Below are positions 12,366 to 24,065 of a DNA stretch of 64,000 bases, one piece after another; positions within the stretch are counted from its first letter, which is position 1; every line of letters starts with the position of its first letter. The DNA is from Sodiomyces alkalinus F11. Lineage: Eukaryota > Ascomycota > Sordariomycetes > Glomerellales > Plectosphaerellaceae. The notes beneath the pieces were generated by a model. The model did no database searches, had not been told where the DNA came from, and saw only the letters and a list, made by a program, of their open reading frames with translations. The stretch covers positions 587,990-651,989 of the forward strand of contig NW_021167080.1 of NCBI RefSeq assembly GCF_003711515.1, read 5' to 3'. The translations under genes and the position numbers were made by a program.

Positions 12366-13635
12366 CTAGATCGATATCCTCGGCCTTAAAATTATTATCC
12401 TCGGGATTATCGACGTCCGTAAAAGTCTTACCTTATCGCCCCGTTATAGGTCGGAGTCTATCTCCTTAACCTTATCGTTATCTTTATTATCGCCGTTATC
12501 GGGGATTACGACCGCGCTAGCGATAGTTATACCCGTAACCGTAAAAGCCCGCCTACGCTCCGGGTATTATTAGAGTTTAGAGATTATAATATTAGCGCGA
12601 CTAAGTATAAGTATCTCCTTAAGTAGCCGAGTATACTCCCTTAGCTGTATAAGACTAAAGCGTTTAAAGTCTTTATCCGATAATATCGACCCCGATAAAG
12701 GAGTAAAAGTAATAGGATAGGCGTTCTTTTCCGCTACGATATTAGGAGGGACTAGACTCGAAACTATTACTTTACCTATAACCTTATAAGGAGGAGATAA
12801 GGCTAGCTATTACGCCTTAATAATAACCTCCTCTAAAGGCGATACGTTTAGTCCTAACGCTATCTCTTCTATTATCTTTAAGGGAGGAGAAAAGACTAAT
12901 ATAACCACCTTATTAGCGACCTTTATTACCGGAGGAAATAAGGCTAGTTTAGCCACCTTATTAATAACCTTAGGAAGAGGTAACGAGGCTAACTACGGTA
13001 TTACCGCTTCTTAGACCTCCGAAGGAGGAGAAGGGGCTAACGCGATTACTATACCGGGAGCCTCCGCGGGATATATAGCTATAGGTAATATCGCCGTTAT
13101 CGCTTCCTTAGCTATAAGGGTATCCTAGAATACCGCATAAGCGTTAAGATACGGTTCTTACCCCTAGAAAAAGAGTTAGCGATACTATTATAACCTCTTA
13201 AGGGGGAGGAAGTCTTATAAGGGCGTTCTTATTATCGTCGGTAATAAGGGTAGCTATCTTAAATAACCTCTACGCGTAGCCTTTAAAGTACGCTAGGACA
13301 GGAGTATACCGGTATATCTTTATAGAGTATATATAGTATTTCTTTCCCTAATTAGTCTAGCTATAATAGAGGCGCTTATACTTCCTATTAGCGATATCGC
13401 GCATATAAAGGAGGTATAGCTTAGTATAAACGCTACCAGGAGGGTGCTTAGGAGGCCGATTACCCGCTAATTTCTTTTTCTTAGGCGGCGGTAAAGGCGA
13501 TAACGCGAACTATTATACGGTTAGTATCGCCTTAAGACGTAAGAGCGTTATACCTATATTATTATTAGCGGTACGCTTACTACTATTATTACACTTATTA
13601 TTTCTAGGGGCTAGCGCCGTTTATAAAAACGATAT
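12366..13635 (-). pseudogene. gypsy-1 antisense accessory ORF
   Basis: Between the chromodomain and the 3' LTR the readable frame is on the opposite strand to gag-pol. A likely start (ATG turned to ATA) at 13635 opens an Asn/Ser-rich N-terminus (NNKCNNSSKRTANNN). A basic proline-rich stretch follows (PLPPPKKKKLAGNRPPK), a possible nuclear-localisation signal. Next is a Tyr/Cys-rich block (RKYKRLYYS, then KKYYIYSIKIYRYTPV) that looks like RIPed Cys pairs. Downstream are repeated hydrophobic/Pro segments and a charged tail (DNGDNKDNDKVKEIDSDL) ending at 12366. The span is not a multiple of three, so an intron or frame slip is likely. Size (about 420 codons) and position match the antisense gene of gypsy-3/4, but I see no clear sequence identity. 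Function unknown. Confidence 0.55.
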
Positions 13636-14072
13636 AAGTTAACGAAGAGTTCCTAATAAAAGGATCGCGAGCGAGAGATAGCTTACCTTAGATAGGGAAC
13701 TCTTAAACTAACCGAGTATTACTATTATTATCTAAGGATAGGCGATATTAGAGGAATTATCGCTATAAGGAAGAATAAGTATATATATAACCGCTATTAC
13801 TATTATTATTATTATTCTTAACGGTAAGGAGGGGAATAGAGGAAGAGAGGGCCTATAAGGAAAACGGGGCCGATATATCTACGGATAGTATTTACGCGAG
13901 GGTAGCCTATCTTACTATTTCGGGTATATAAATAAAGGTTAGTAGGCTATCTAAGATTTCTTTAATATCGAGGTAAGGGTAAGGTAAGATAAAAGGACAC
14001 GACTATTCCTTTATCACCGCGACGTAAAGGGGAGCCGAACCATAACAGTAACGCGCGGTTATATAACCCCCG

Positions 14073-14092
14073 GAGGGAGAGGGGGGGGATAG
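14073..14092 (+). other. gypsy-1 polypurine tract
   Basis: GGAGGGAGAGGGGGGGGATAG-like purine run directly before the 3' LTR, the usual primer for plus-strand DNA synthesis in LTR retrotransposons. Confidence 0.8.
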
Positions 14093-14306
14093 TATTACGG
14101 GTTAACCCCGATATAGAGGATCCGGCTATACTCCGGATCTTCCTAACTACGCGTTTAGTTAATGGACCTATATCGCCAAGTTATCGCTACCTTATAGCTA
14201 GCCTAACGCTATAGACTTTTCTCCTTTTTCTCCTTCCTTCCTTAGTTCTAGATAATCTATTATTACGACCTCACTTAGTGCCACGACCTATAACCAGTCG
14301 TTTATA
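14093..14306 (+). repeat. gypsy-1 3' LTR
   Basis: Begins TATTACGGG, matching TGTTACGGG of the 5' LTR after a TG to TA change, and ends GTCGTTTATA. Length is the same as the 5' copy. Confidence 0.85.
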
Positions 14307-17300
14307 TTCGGTTCTTATCCTCCTCGCTACCGTATTAGCCTTTTTTATATCTGTATTTCGTTCGTGTATTATTATAAAAGCCGTTATTCGACTATACTAG
14401 GCCGTGCTTTTTCTTGAATTTATTAAGTACTTATATCTCCCGTAGGCTTTTAAGCGGTTCCTATATTAATTCTATATAGCCCTCGTATTATACTAATACC
14501 TCGCGGACTTTACCGCGACCTCGCCTTTAGGTATAAGCGTAAAGGACTTCCTCTACTATTTATTCCTCCTCCCTATCTAGCCCTTTACGGATAGGTAATA
14601 GCTAGGGGTTTATAGTCGCTTACTCTAGTAAGCGGTTATAGTTAGCTCGCCGTAGGAGATCTATATAGAAACGGTTATAGACCTATAAGAGGATATCTAG
14701 TTTTATAACGTAGGAGTTCATACCCTTTATAGCTTTATATTTATAGTAAAGCTAGGTCAGTTTCTTTAAGGGCTATAGCAAGGGGTAATTACTAATATTT
14801 AGCTATATAAGGTTATCTTTTTTATATATCTTAGCAGGGTAACGCTAACGGTTGACTAACTCCTCCTAATATAATTATATAGCGGCTATTGCGGCTTAGG
14901 CGAACTAAGTGGCTTCCTTAAGGCGACTTAGTAGGTTATAGGCGGAAGCCTCGCGCTTATTAGTCGGCGTAGTCTTATTAACTTAAAGAGAATCTTAAAG
15001 AGGATCCGCGTAGTACCCGTATTATAGGAAGAACGGGCTTATATAGATTATTAAGTTTACCCGGTTATTTAAGGCTAGTTACCCTACCGGTAGTAACGCG
15101 TTCTAATTATCTTAAGCGTAATAAGTATACGCCTGTAAGTAGTCTAAGACTTCTTAGTTAATATATTTAGGACCTCTATCGGTCTAAGGGTAATATACGG
15201 TGCTTAGTCGTTATTTAATACCCGCGAGTGTATAAAAGTATCGCTAAAAATAGCTAATCTAGTTTAACCCCCTATAGCTAATAATAGACTTTAGTATTCC
15301 GTGGAACCTATAATAGTATAGTAAGAACTATTTAGTACAGGCTTTAGTATCTATGGTATCTATCGCCTTAAGTATTACCGATTTTAAGAGTCGGTCAGTA
15401 ATTACCTATAGGTATTTATACTTACTCTCGCGGGTAGGTAGTAGGTCGGTTATAAAGTCTATTATAATATCGTAGAAGATTCGCTTTAGTATAAGGAGTA
15501 AGCGTAGTAATCCTCTTTTCGTACCCCGTTATATATAGCTAGCTCCGTATATATTATAATTCCATATAAACCTTTTAGTATCTTAATTTATCCCGGGCTA
15601 GAAGAACTAGTATGCGATTAGGGTAATAGTTTTATCCCTGCCTAGGTATCCGCTAACTACTAACTTATAGATCGCTTATATAAGGTAGCCTTATAAGGAG
15701 GTATTGTACTCTATCTTCGCTATCCCCTAACACTTATAGGCGGTCTTGAACTATTAGCCGTCCTTAGTCGATTTTATACTCCGCGATCTATATTTTAAGC
15801 TTTAGCTTAGGGGGAAAGCTCCGCTCTCCCGTTATTATAATAGCGAGGGCACCTTAATAACGCTTATCGGTAGCCCTAGCCTTATCCTATAATCGTTATA
15901 AGTTAAACTTTACTTCGAAGACTATAATTAGCTCTGGTAGCGTTACTCTTATTAGGTATACTTAGGGGGAGATAGCTATATCGGGGAGTATCTAAATATA
16001 CCTCCTTTACTCTTAGATATTAGAAGAATCCTTAGGTATATCCTACTTTTAATATAAAAGCGCGTCGGCTATAACGTTATTAGTCCCTCGCCGGTACATT
16101 AATATAAGATTATACTAGGTAAGCTTTACTACCTCGCGACTCTAGCGTTCGGTTAGGGCCCTTTTAATTATAAAGTATTTAAGCGCTTCATAATTAGAGT
16201 AAATCTAAAACCGGCTATTACCTCTAAGCTCGGCTTTATAAACCTATAAGTAGTCTATAATCGCTAGTATCTCCTTATTATAAATCGGGTAATTATACTT
16301 AGCAGAGTTAAATCGGCGCGAGTAATATACGATAATATATCTACGTCCCTATTCGTCTTTATATAAGAATACGCTACCTAGCATAAACCCTATATAATCC
16401 GTTTCTAGCTAGGTCTTCCTTCCGAGTTACTATTATTATAGATAAGACTCTTCCTAGAACCTTTACTTTAGCTCCTTAAAGGCTACCTCTTATAAGGGGT
16501 CCTAATAGAATAGGGCGTTTTTCTTTATTAGGGCCGTGAGTAGCGCTATAATAGCTAAGAAATCGCGGATAAATATCATATCAAAGTTAGCGAACCCTAG
16601 GAAACTTTATACTCTAGTCACGGAGACTAACGCCTTCTATTCTATAATAGACTTAAGTTTCTCGGGGTCGTAAAACACCTCTTTTTCCGCTATAATAATA
16701 AACCCTAGGTATTTAACCGTCTTAATGCTAAACTCGCACTTCTTCTGGTTAAGGCTTAGCCTAGCGTCTATAAGGGTATTAAACACTCGCCGTACTTTCT
16801 CCTTATAGTATTTATAAGATCCGTCTAAGTAGGTTAGGACGTTATCTATATATACGGAGATAAAATTATTAAGGAACTCCTATAGCCATAAGTTAATATA
16901 TCGCTAAAATATTATAAGCGCGCCGGTTAACCTAAAAGGGTATACTAACTACTTAAATAGTCTAAACTAAGTATAGAATACGGTCTTATACTTATACCTA
17001 GACGCTATCCATATCTTATAAAAGGCGGCGATAATATTTACTTAGTAAACTACTTTGCCTTAGCTAGGTTACGTAGTATCTTTATAATTATGGGGAGTAG
17101 GTAGTAATCTCGCTAAGTAATCGTATTTAGGGCGTAGTAATTATAGTAAAATTAGAGGCTACCCCCTAGCTTTCTTATAAATAGCATGGGCATAGTAATA
17201 GCTAAGCTACTAGTATAAATAAATCCCTTATCTATTAGATCCGTTATCGTTTTCCGTAATATAAGGAGCTTTTTACGCGATATATTATAGAGTAGGCCGT

Positions 17301-19335
17301 ATAGTAAAGCTTATTCGTTACTACTACTATCCTTTTATAAGTAGACCTTATAGTCGGCGATAGGCTAGTATTGAGGTAAGCGTATAGAGTACGAGGGCGT
17401 GAATAAATCGCTAAACTTTTATATTATACTTTTAGAGATATATTCTCGCGGGTCTACTAGTTCCTTCGCGCTTAGGGTCTTTTCGATATCTTTTAACGAT
17501 ATAGCCCGTAAGCCCTCTTCCTATCTTTGTCCCTTCTAGTGCTATGGTTATCTATATAGTCCTATAAACACGGACCCTATTACTAGTATTATAGTATAGA
17601 TCTCTTATACTACCTTCGGCTCTTCTTCGCCCTAAAATCGGATATCGATATCGGCTACTTCGTGAGAAAGCCTAAGGAAGAGATCCTAGTCTAGACCTAG
17701 TAGTATATACGTGAGAACGTGCTTAGTATACCCTTATATATCTAGTGTAAAGACTACGATACCGGCGTTACTAGCCGGTTTAATCTTACCTACCCGGGTT
17801 TGGCTGGTTATAGGTCAGAGCTCGATGGACTGGTCAGATGTCCGAAGTCTTAGAACATTATGTTGACAGCAATATCTCTGTCCTGGCTCTGGTCAGTGCA
17901 AAATTCTCTGTTCGAGCTCTGACCTATACCCACCCCTACCCGGGTAGGTATCTAAGAAGCCTTTTAGTAGTCGTTTCTTCTTATCGACTAATAGTAAGCG
18001 TATTTTTCGAGTAAAGCTCTTATTTAGAATAGTATAGCAGTTATAACCCGTATCTATAAAAGCGTTTATTAACCTACTACTATTAACTCTTACTTAGATT
18101 AATACTAACTCGCTCCGTGATAACGGTTTAAACTCCTCCTACTCGTAATACTCTTACGCTAATAGCTCCGGTACCTGATTTCGTACTAGAGCTACTATTT
18201 TTCCGAATCTTTGGTATACTCGGGAATATCTTTGGATTCCTGTTCTTAAGGGGATATTCGGGCCACTATATCCTTCTTACTCTTATAATACTATTAGATA
18301 TGGCCCTTTTTCTAGTAGTTTTAATACGTAATATTCGTGTAGCGGTTAGGTCTTTATTAGGATCCCTTAGGCTCGCTGACCTTATTAACTTTACGTATAG
18401 CGATATTGCGATTAGCGTCCTTAGCCGGTTTATAGGCGATAGGAATTAGTCTGTATAACTTACTAGCACCTTCTTATCTATATATAGTCTTTTATACTGT
18501 ATTAACCTACTTAGTATAGGTATTAGGGAGGTTAGCTACTACTAGGCTATTATATAGCCCGTTATTCAGGGCGCCGTTAAAGAATAATATCTTAATATAG
18601 TCCACGTAGTTATACCCTCCTACTTATACTAGGTTCCTTTTAAAAGTAAGTAGAAAGCGCGAGAATAGCTAATCGGGCTTTTACTTTATTAATTAGAGGG
18701 TATTAATAGCGCGGCCTTATTTATTACGGTCCTTATACGTACGGTTAAGGTAGGCCATAAACTCCTTTAAGTTAAATTCACTATTTATACCTTTATTACC
18801 GAAAAAGGTGCTAACTACCTACTAAGGCTAGGTATCTAAGCACGCGTTAATTAAATACCACGCCTTTTTATTACTACGAAATAACGGACCGTTAAGTTTA
18901 AGCTTTAATCGTATAGCTTAGCACTAGACGGTGTATTCTATACGTTTTCTACTAAATTCTACGGGAACGACGACTTACTATATACGGTATAAGAGCGTAG
19001 GTGCTAGTAGCGGGACGGGTACAGCAGTCTCTGCCTTTAAGGGCCTAGGTAAGGGCGAGGGCGTAACAATTAGGGTAGGTGTTAGGTATATAGTAGGTCT
19101 AAGGTAAGGGTCAAGTTAAGATCTTTTAAGGGCTGCTTATATACTAGCGAGTATATCGTGAACAGGGGCGATATATATCCTTACGGCTTCCTATACGCGT
19201 TACAACATATATTCGTCGATCTTATTATACGAGGTCCTTATAACCTACCCTTAGCCCTTTAGTAGGCTCGGGGCGAAATAACGAGGACTTCCTTCTATAT
19301 AAGCGTCGAAGCTTATAGTCTTACGAGTTCGAATA
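14307..19335 (-). pseudogene. gypsy-2 gag-pol (chromovirus), RIPed
   Basis: Minus-strand Ty3/gypsy polyprotein. From right to left: gag about 19300-18000 with a zinc knuckle near 18285-18330 (Y*NY*KKGHI; Cys changed to Tyr); protease region about 17950-17600, split by the MITE-like insert at 17800-17934; RT about 17180-16600 with PMLFIRKLGGSL and LPIIIKILRNLAKAK; RNase H about 16450-16000; integrase about 15900-14700; chromodomain at about 14480-14580 (VEEVLYAYT, then RRGRGKVREVLV and YEGYI). The C-terminal tail (VLNKFKKKHGLV) resembles that of gypsy-1 (VLDKFKGKFGLV), so the two are related chromoviruses. The 3' end and 3' LTR, expected to the left of 14307, are missing. Confidence 0.85.
17789..17945. 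mobile_element. Un-RIPed MITE-like element in gypsy-2
   Basis: A 135-bp insert (17800-17934) with normal CA/TG content inside RIP-saturated DNA. Its ends form an inverted repeat: TATAGGTCAGAGCTCGA on the left and its perfect reverse complement on the right. With outer bases the match is about 21 of 23. It is flanked by an 11-bp direct repeat CCTACCCGGGT (17789-17799 and 17935-17945). The rebuilt empty site is a 16-bp palindrome, ACCTACCCGGGTAGGT. It has no coding capacity. Long inverted ends with a 9-11-bp duplication suggest a non-autonomous Mutator-like element, but the superfamily is an inference. Internal CTGGTCAG motifs repeat. Confidence 0.75.
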
Positions 19336-19539
19336 TATAGCGGCTTATTAAAAGTTATTTACGTATTAAGGCCGAAAATATAGTTTATTCGAACTAAGGG
19401 AGGAAAGAAGGAAAGGAAAAGTCTGCGCAGTATATAGGCGGCTAAGTATAGGTTAGATCGCACGGGCCTTACTAAGAGGTCCGTGCTTCTTAGTCCCGGC
19501 CACTGCCAGGGACTATTCCGCGGGCGATAGCCCGTAATA
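19336..19539 (-). repeat. LTR, probably gypsy-2 5' LTR
   Basis: A 204-bp copy of the solo LTR at 44512-44715, ending CCCGTAATA. It sits directly beside the N-terminal side of gypsy-2 gag. The first internal bases on the minus strand (TATTCGAACTCGTAAGAC) contain a T-arm-like TTCGAA(C), as expected of a tRNA primer-binding site. Flanks (GAATA left, TATAA right) do not match, so it is not a solo insertion. It abuts repeat R at 19540. Confidence 0.7.
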
Positions 19540-20295
19540 TATAAGACATTATTACTGCTTCTTAGTAACGCGGGGGACCTATTGATTAGTTAGACAACCT
19601 TAATATACTAGTAGCACCTTAATAGTATAAGGATAACTTATATCCTTATATAGGCGTTAACTATTAACGTATTAAGAATATATAGCACTAATGCCTATAA
19701 TATTCGTATAAGCTTCGACGTCGTCTAGGTAGGTTCCTAGGCGCTTATTATAACGTAAGTAACTACTATATATTAGCTGCTATAATACTATTTCGGTATG
19801 ATTAGGATATATATACGGTATAATATAAATAATACCTTATTTATAGCGGCGATTATTACTACTAAGAGAAGGTACCCACGGCTATTAGTACGCTATTACC
19901 ACGGCGCTACTACGATTTAGAGATACTTATATTACGAAATTATTTACGGTTAATATTATAATTATTATGACTATGATTATTATACTATGTAGTTAATACC
20001 TTGCTAGTATAACGCTACCTATAAACCATAGACTATATACTAGAATTAAATAGAGAATATTATAAATTAAGAATAAAGAACTAGAGTTATTATTAGTTAG
20101 TATAATGCCGTGATAGCAGGCCTATAAGACCGTAGACGGGAATATATTAAGGAATACCTATAATAAGCTCTACAGCGTTACAAGAAGGAAAAGAGGAAAA
20201 GGAGGAGGACTATAATCTCTATTAACTATCTACTATTCTGTACGAGTATAAGCGGAGCCTTCCCCTCCCTGTCTACCGCCGGATATAATAAGCAC
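19540..20295 (+). repeat. Repeat R, copy 1
   Basis: About 756 bp that align end to end with 53299-54055, including GCTTTAATATT/AGCTTCGACG-type blocks, ATT/TAT-rich tracts and the shared end GGATATAATA(A/G)GCAC. No protein frame was recognised. Copy 2 follows the 3' end of a LINE and copy 1 precedes another LINE copy, so R may be a LINE 3' UTR or a separate non-coding repeat. The left end is cut by the LTR at 19539. Confidence 0.75.
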
Positions 20296-20364
20296 ACCCG
20301 AAAAGGACTAGGGGATAGGAGGGCTCCCCGATACCGGGCCTAATAAGCGCCTATATAGCCCCCG
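20296..20364. other. Unassigned spacer
   Basis: Short GC-richer stretch between repeat R and the point where LINE-A/LINE-B similarity begins. No feature seen. Confidence 0.5.
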
Positions 20365-21706
20365 CGGGGCTAGTAAAGCACCGTAATAAGAGCTATAAAG
20401 CTAAGACTAGACAGTTATACCGGGTATATTATAATAACCCCCCCCCTACTAACTAATAAGAATCTATATCCTTTTGTACAATATAAGGAGGAGTTAGGCG
20501 TAGCTGGAGCTCCCGTTTTAGTACCGCGCCGAGTACGACGTAATAGTAATCCAGGAACCCGGCCTTAACCCCTTTATAGAAAGCCCTACCTACCCCTCCT
20601 AAAGGGTATACCGGCTAATCTAAAGAGGAGGCCGCGCCCTCCTATATATATAAAAAAGACACCCGCTCTATATATAGATATAGTGGGCTTACCGCGATAC
20701 TTACGCGGTTATATTCGGGACTAAAGATAACGCCCTTATAATCTAGTTAATTTACTTAGAGAACTACTAGTTAGCTAGGATCCCCTAGAATACACCCCTA
20801 CGGGATATATTCGGTATAGCACTACTACGGGGCCGTTATATCCTTATAGGGGACTTTAACCTATACTACCCCCTATAATTATAGCCACCGCGTTACTACC
20901 CCCGGGCTAATACTTTATTTACCCTTATAACCCGGTAAAACGTAGACCTAGTAACCCCCTCCCGGGATTACTATGTAGTACCGCCCGGGCCGGCGTGCTA
21001 GTATTATTAACCTTATATAGGCGATATAAGGGCTCCGCTATAACTTCGGCGGCCCCGATAAGACCGTTATCGGGTTAGATCACTACTTATAGACGGTCTA
21101 AATCCACACGGAGATAAACACTATGCTAAGCACCACGATAATACTACCGCGGGACCTAGGCGGGCCCCACTAAGTCTAGAACGACTTTAACCCTTTATAG
21201 GCCCTCTAGGTTACTACTATATAACTATAATAGACCGGCCCCTTTATAATACTAGGAGATATTAACTTAGTATTAAGTAGCCTAATCGGGGACCTTACGA
21301 TTATAGCCGATAAGACTATATAGCGCCGCTACGGGGGTACCCCTAGACTCTTACCCACCTTTTAGTGGAACGCGGAGCTTACCGCGCTTATCTAGGAAGC
21401 GAGGCGCCTCTACCGTAGATATATATCTAGGAAGTCCCGGAACCGATAGGACGAGTTCTAGGAAGCGGAGAGGCGCCGTGATAAGGCTATAGCGGCAGCA
21501 AAGCGACTATACTAGCCGTACCTGCTTTATAAGACTAGGAAAAACGATAACCTAGTATAGCGATTATAGAAATAGGTATAAATAAAAGGAGGAGTACTGC
21601 TAGACCCCTTATCGGTACCGTTATTATACTAAGATAATAGTAAAAACCTAGCTACTATGTACGTAGAGAAAGCTAAAGTCCTTAATAGAAAGTTTTTCTA
21701 TAGAGC
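20365..21706 (+). pseudogene. LINE-A: endonuclease part of a non-LTR retrotransposon
   Basis: Aligns with LINE-B (49449-50750). The apurinic-type endonuclease begins near 20538 with DVIVIQEPGLNPF. Further on are VIGLDHYL (near 21070-21090) and ILGDINLVLSS (near 21250), corresponding to late catalytic blocks of the fold. Similarity to LINE-B breaks at 21706 (AAGTTTTTCT against AAGTTCTTTA), and copia-3 begins. Loss of the 3' half is unusual for a LINE, where 5' truncation is the norm, so a deletion or rearrangement is likely. RIP stops throughout. Confidence 0.75.
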
Positions 21707-22752
21707 TACTAATACCACGCGACGGTATACGCGTATTAATTCCCGAGGTCTACTAGTATTAGGGTATAATAGGTTTAATCCTATATACCACTATTGTGAT
21801 AAGACCCGATATCGTGTTTACCTATTCGAAGCTTTCCTAATATAATGTTAACCTATCTTCTAACCACCTTAAGAGGGCTTAATAAGTGCTGCTATTCTTA
21901 TATTATATAAGGCACCACTACCTAGAATTCAGTGGGGATAGACTCTTTCTAACTGTAAATAAATCGTCCTTCGGGGATAATCCAGACTATAAGAGCTCCT
22001 ACGGATACACGATAAACCTCTTCGGCAGTACTATTAACTAGAAGGCGGGTAAATAACCGATAGTTACGACGTCGTTAATAGAGTTAGAACTACTCGCTCT
22101 TATAGAGGCCGCTAAGGAGATATTATTCGTTAGTCGGATATTAAGGGATCTAAAGCTTCGGTTAGATTAATAATAACTATAGCTATACTATAATAATTAG
22201 TAGACTATTAACCTCGTTAATAAGAAGGTCTAACGCCTACGAATAAGGCTATAGCACGTCGATATTTATAACTAGTAAGCGAGCCAGTTAGTATAGTAAG
22301 GCCATTTTAAGTTTATATACGTTAATATAAAGCATATAATCGTAGACGATTCAAGGAAGGTATTACCGGAAGCAGGAATTAAGAGACTATAGTAACAGCT
22401 TAAATGAACGGATTAAAAGGATCGTATCAAGTAGTCGAAATAACTATATAAAGAGATTAAACGCGCTAAAGCCGCCGCTAAGGCTATGGCCATAACGACG
22501 ATAACGGCCTCTAAGGGCGTAGTAGATCCGATAGATATAGATCCGATTAAGTAGATCCGACTAATCAGGATCGAGGAGCTAATTAAGATAGAATTAAACT
22601 CAACGGTTAAATAGGGCGGGTTTAGATCCCTTTTATAAGGGCGTTTTCCCCTAACTATTAATTTTATAATGGAAAAGTTAAGAGCTTTTAGTTTAAACCG
22701 AAGCCTCTAATTAAGTAGTTAACCTAGGGAAGACCCACCTTAACTAAGGGCG
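21707..22752 (+). pseudogene. copia-3: RT C-terminus and RNase H fragment
   Basis: Plus-strand copy of the same copia family as copia-4. It matches the reverse complement of 23035-24060 over its length. The RNase H core reads LFGSTIN*KAGK*PIVTTS then ELLALIEAAKEILF at about 22018-22130, with TAG/TAA replacing Trp and Gln. The tail after RNase H leads to the 3' LTR at 22753. The 5' part is missing at 21707, where LINE-A ends. Confidence 0.8.
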
Positions 22753-23034
22753 TGTACCGTATAGGCACACGGACTACAACGTGGTCTCTAGGGGATCTAT
22801 ACCTAACTAAGGGCTTCGGATCTCGGGGACCTCGGGTATTAGGATATAACAAGGGCGGATACTGGAAAAGACCGGATAGGATCCAAATAATATAGTACCT
22901 ATAACAGAGTCTTCGCCACCTAAATTAAGGGCATAAGAGACTCTTATAGAATAAAACTTAATATAATACACACACACGAGATTTCTACTCTACTAAGTTA
23001 ATTATATAAGTGCTATTTTGACTTGCGATAACTA
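22753..23034 (+). repeat. copia-3 3' LTR
   Basis: Starts TGTACCG and carries the block GAAAAGACCGGATAGGATCC. It is the plus-orientation counterpart of the minus-orientation LTR at 46709-47003. Compared with that copy it shows the RIP pattern directly: CCAC to CTAC, ATG to ATA and CTGAC to CTAAC. It includes a short CA repeat near 22963-22975. The 3' end is approximate. Confidence 0.8.
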
Positions 23035-24065
23035 CGCCCTTAGGGGCCTTCGTTATCGTTACGGCTTTTGCGTATTTAATCTCTTTACATAGTTATGTTA
23101 ATTACTCGATACGATTCTTTTAATCCGTTAAATTAAGCTACTATTATAGTCTTTTAATCCCCGCCTCCGGTAATACCTTTATTAAGCCGTCCGCAATTAT
23201 ATCCGTCGTGTTAACGTGTATAACCTTAAAAAGACCGTACTATACTAACTAACACGCCTACTAGTTATAAATATCGATATACCGTAATCTTATTCACAGG
23301 CGGTATGCCTTCTTATTAACGAGGTTAATAGTCTGCTAATTATCGTAGTATAGTTATACTTATTATTAATCTAACCAAAGCTTTAGATCCCTTAATATCT
23401 AATTAATAAATAACGTCTCCTTAGCCGTCTTAGTAAGAGCGAGTAGTTCTGACTCTATTCACGATATTATAACCGTCGGTTACTTACCCGCCTTTCAGTT
23501 AATAGTGCCGCCGAAGAGCTTTATCGTAGACCCCTATAAGCTCTTACGGTCTAGAATATCCCCGAAGGACGCGTCGTTTACAGTTAAGAAGAGTCTATCC
23601 CCACTAAATTCTATGTAGTGGTGTCTTATATAGTATAAGAATAGTAGGACTTATTAAGCCCTTTTAGGGTAGTTAGAGGAGGGGTTAACGTTATATTAGA
23701 AAAGCTTTGAATAGACGAATACGATATCGGGCCTTATTATAATAGCAGTATATAGGATTAAACCGATTATACCCTAATACTAGCAGACCTCGAGAGTTAA
23801 CGCACGGCCGCTATCGCGTAGTATTATCGGCTTTATAGTTAATAATAGGACTTTTAGTGGTTTTCGGCAGAGGATATCTGCGTAGTGTTAACCGTGATCT
23901 TCTCTACGTAGGAAGATTATAATAGCTATAACCTATATATAGCTCTATCTCTTAGGACCTTAATTCCCAGGAACTAATAGACTTCGTCGCCTCCTAATAA
24001 CCTATAGATTTATTTAAGAATAGCCTCGAGGTCATTAGTGTTAGTCTTATAATATCTATAGTAGA
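23035..24065 (-). pseudogene. copia-4 fragment 1: RNase H and RT C-terminus
   Basis: First of four pieces of one minus-strand copia. RNase H reads TIKLFGGTIN*KAGK*PTVI then ESELLALTKTAKETLF at about 23395-23535. The tail beyond RNase H runs to 23035, where it is cut off by the 3' LTR of copia-3, so the copia-4 3' LTR is absent. At the other end it breaks at the GTAGA target site of gypsy-3 and resumes at 32940 with RT. Confidence 0.85.
24061..24065. repeat. gypsy-3 target-site duplication (left)
   Basis: GTAGA, identical to 32940-32944 on the other side of gypsy-3. Confidence 0.9.

Larger units (their letters stand above)
7080..14306 (+). mobile_element. gypsy-1: complete Ty3/gypsy chromovirus, RIPed
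   Basis: Bounded by LTRs of 214 bp at 7080-7293 and 14093-14306. Internal order is gag with zinc knuckle, RT, RNase H, integrase, chromodomain, an antisense ORF, a polypurine tract, then the 3' LTR. A 4-bp repeat TTCG flanks it (7076-7079 and 14307-14310), a weak candidate target-site duplication. The flanks do not join one recognisable element: copia-2 lies to the left and gypsy-2 to the right. The duplication may therefore be chance, or the region was rearranged. Internal stops throughout make it inactive. Confidence 0.85.
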
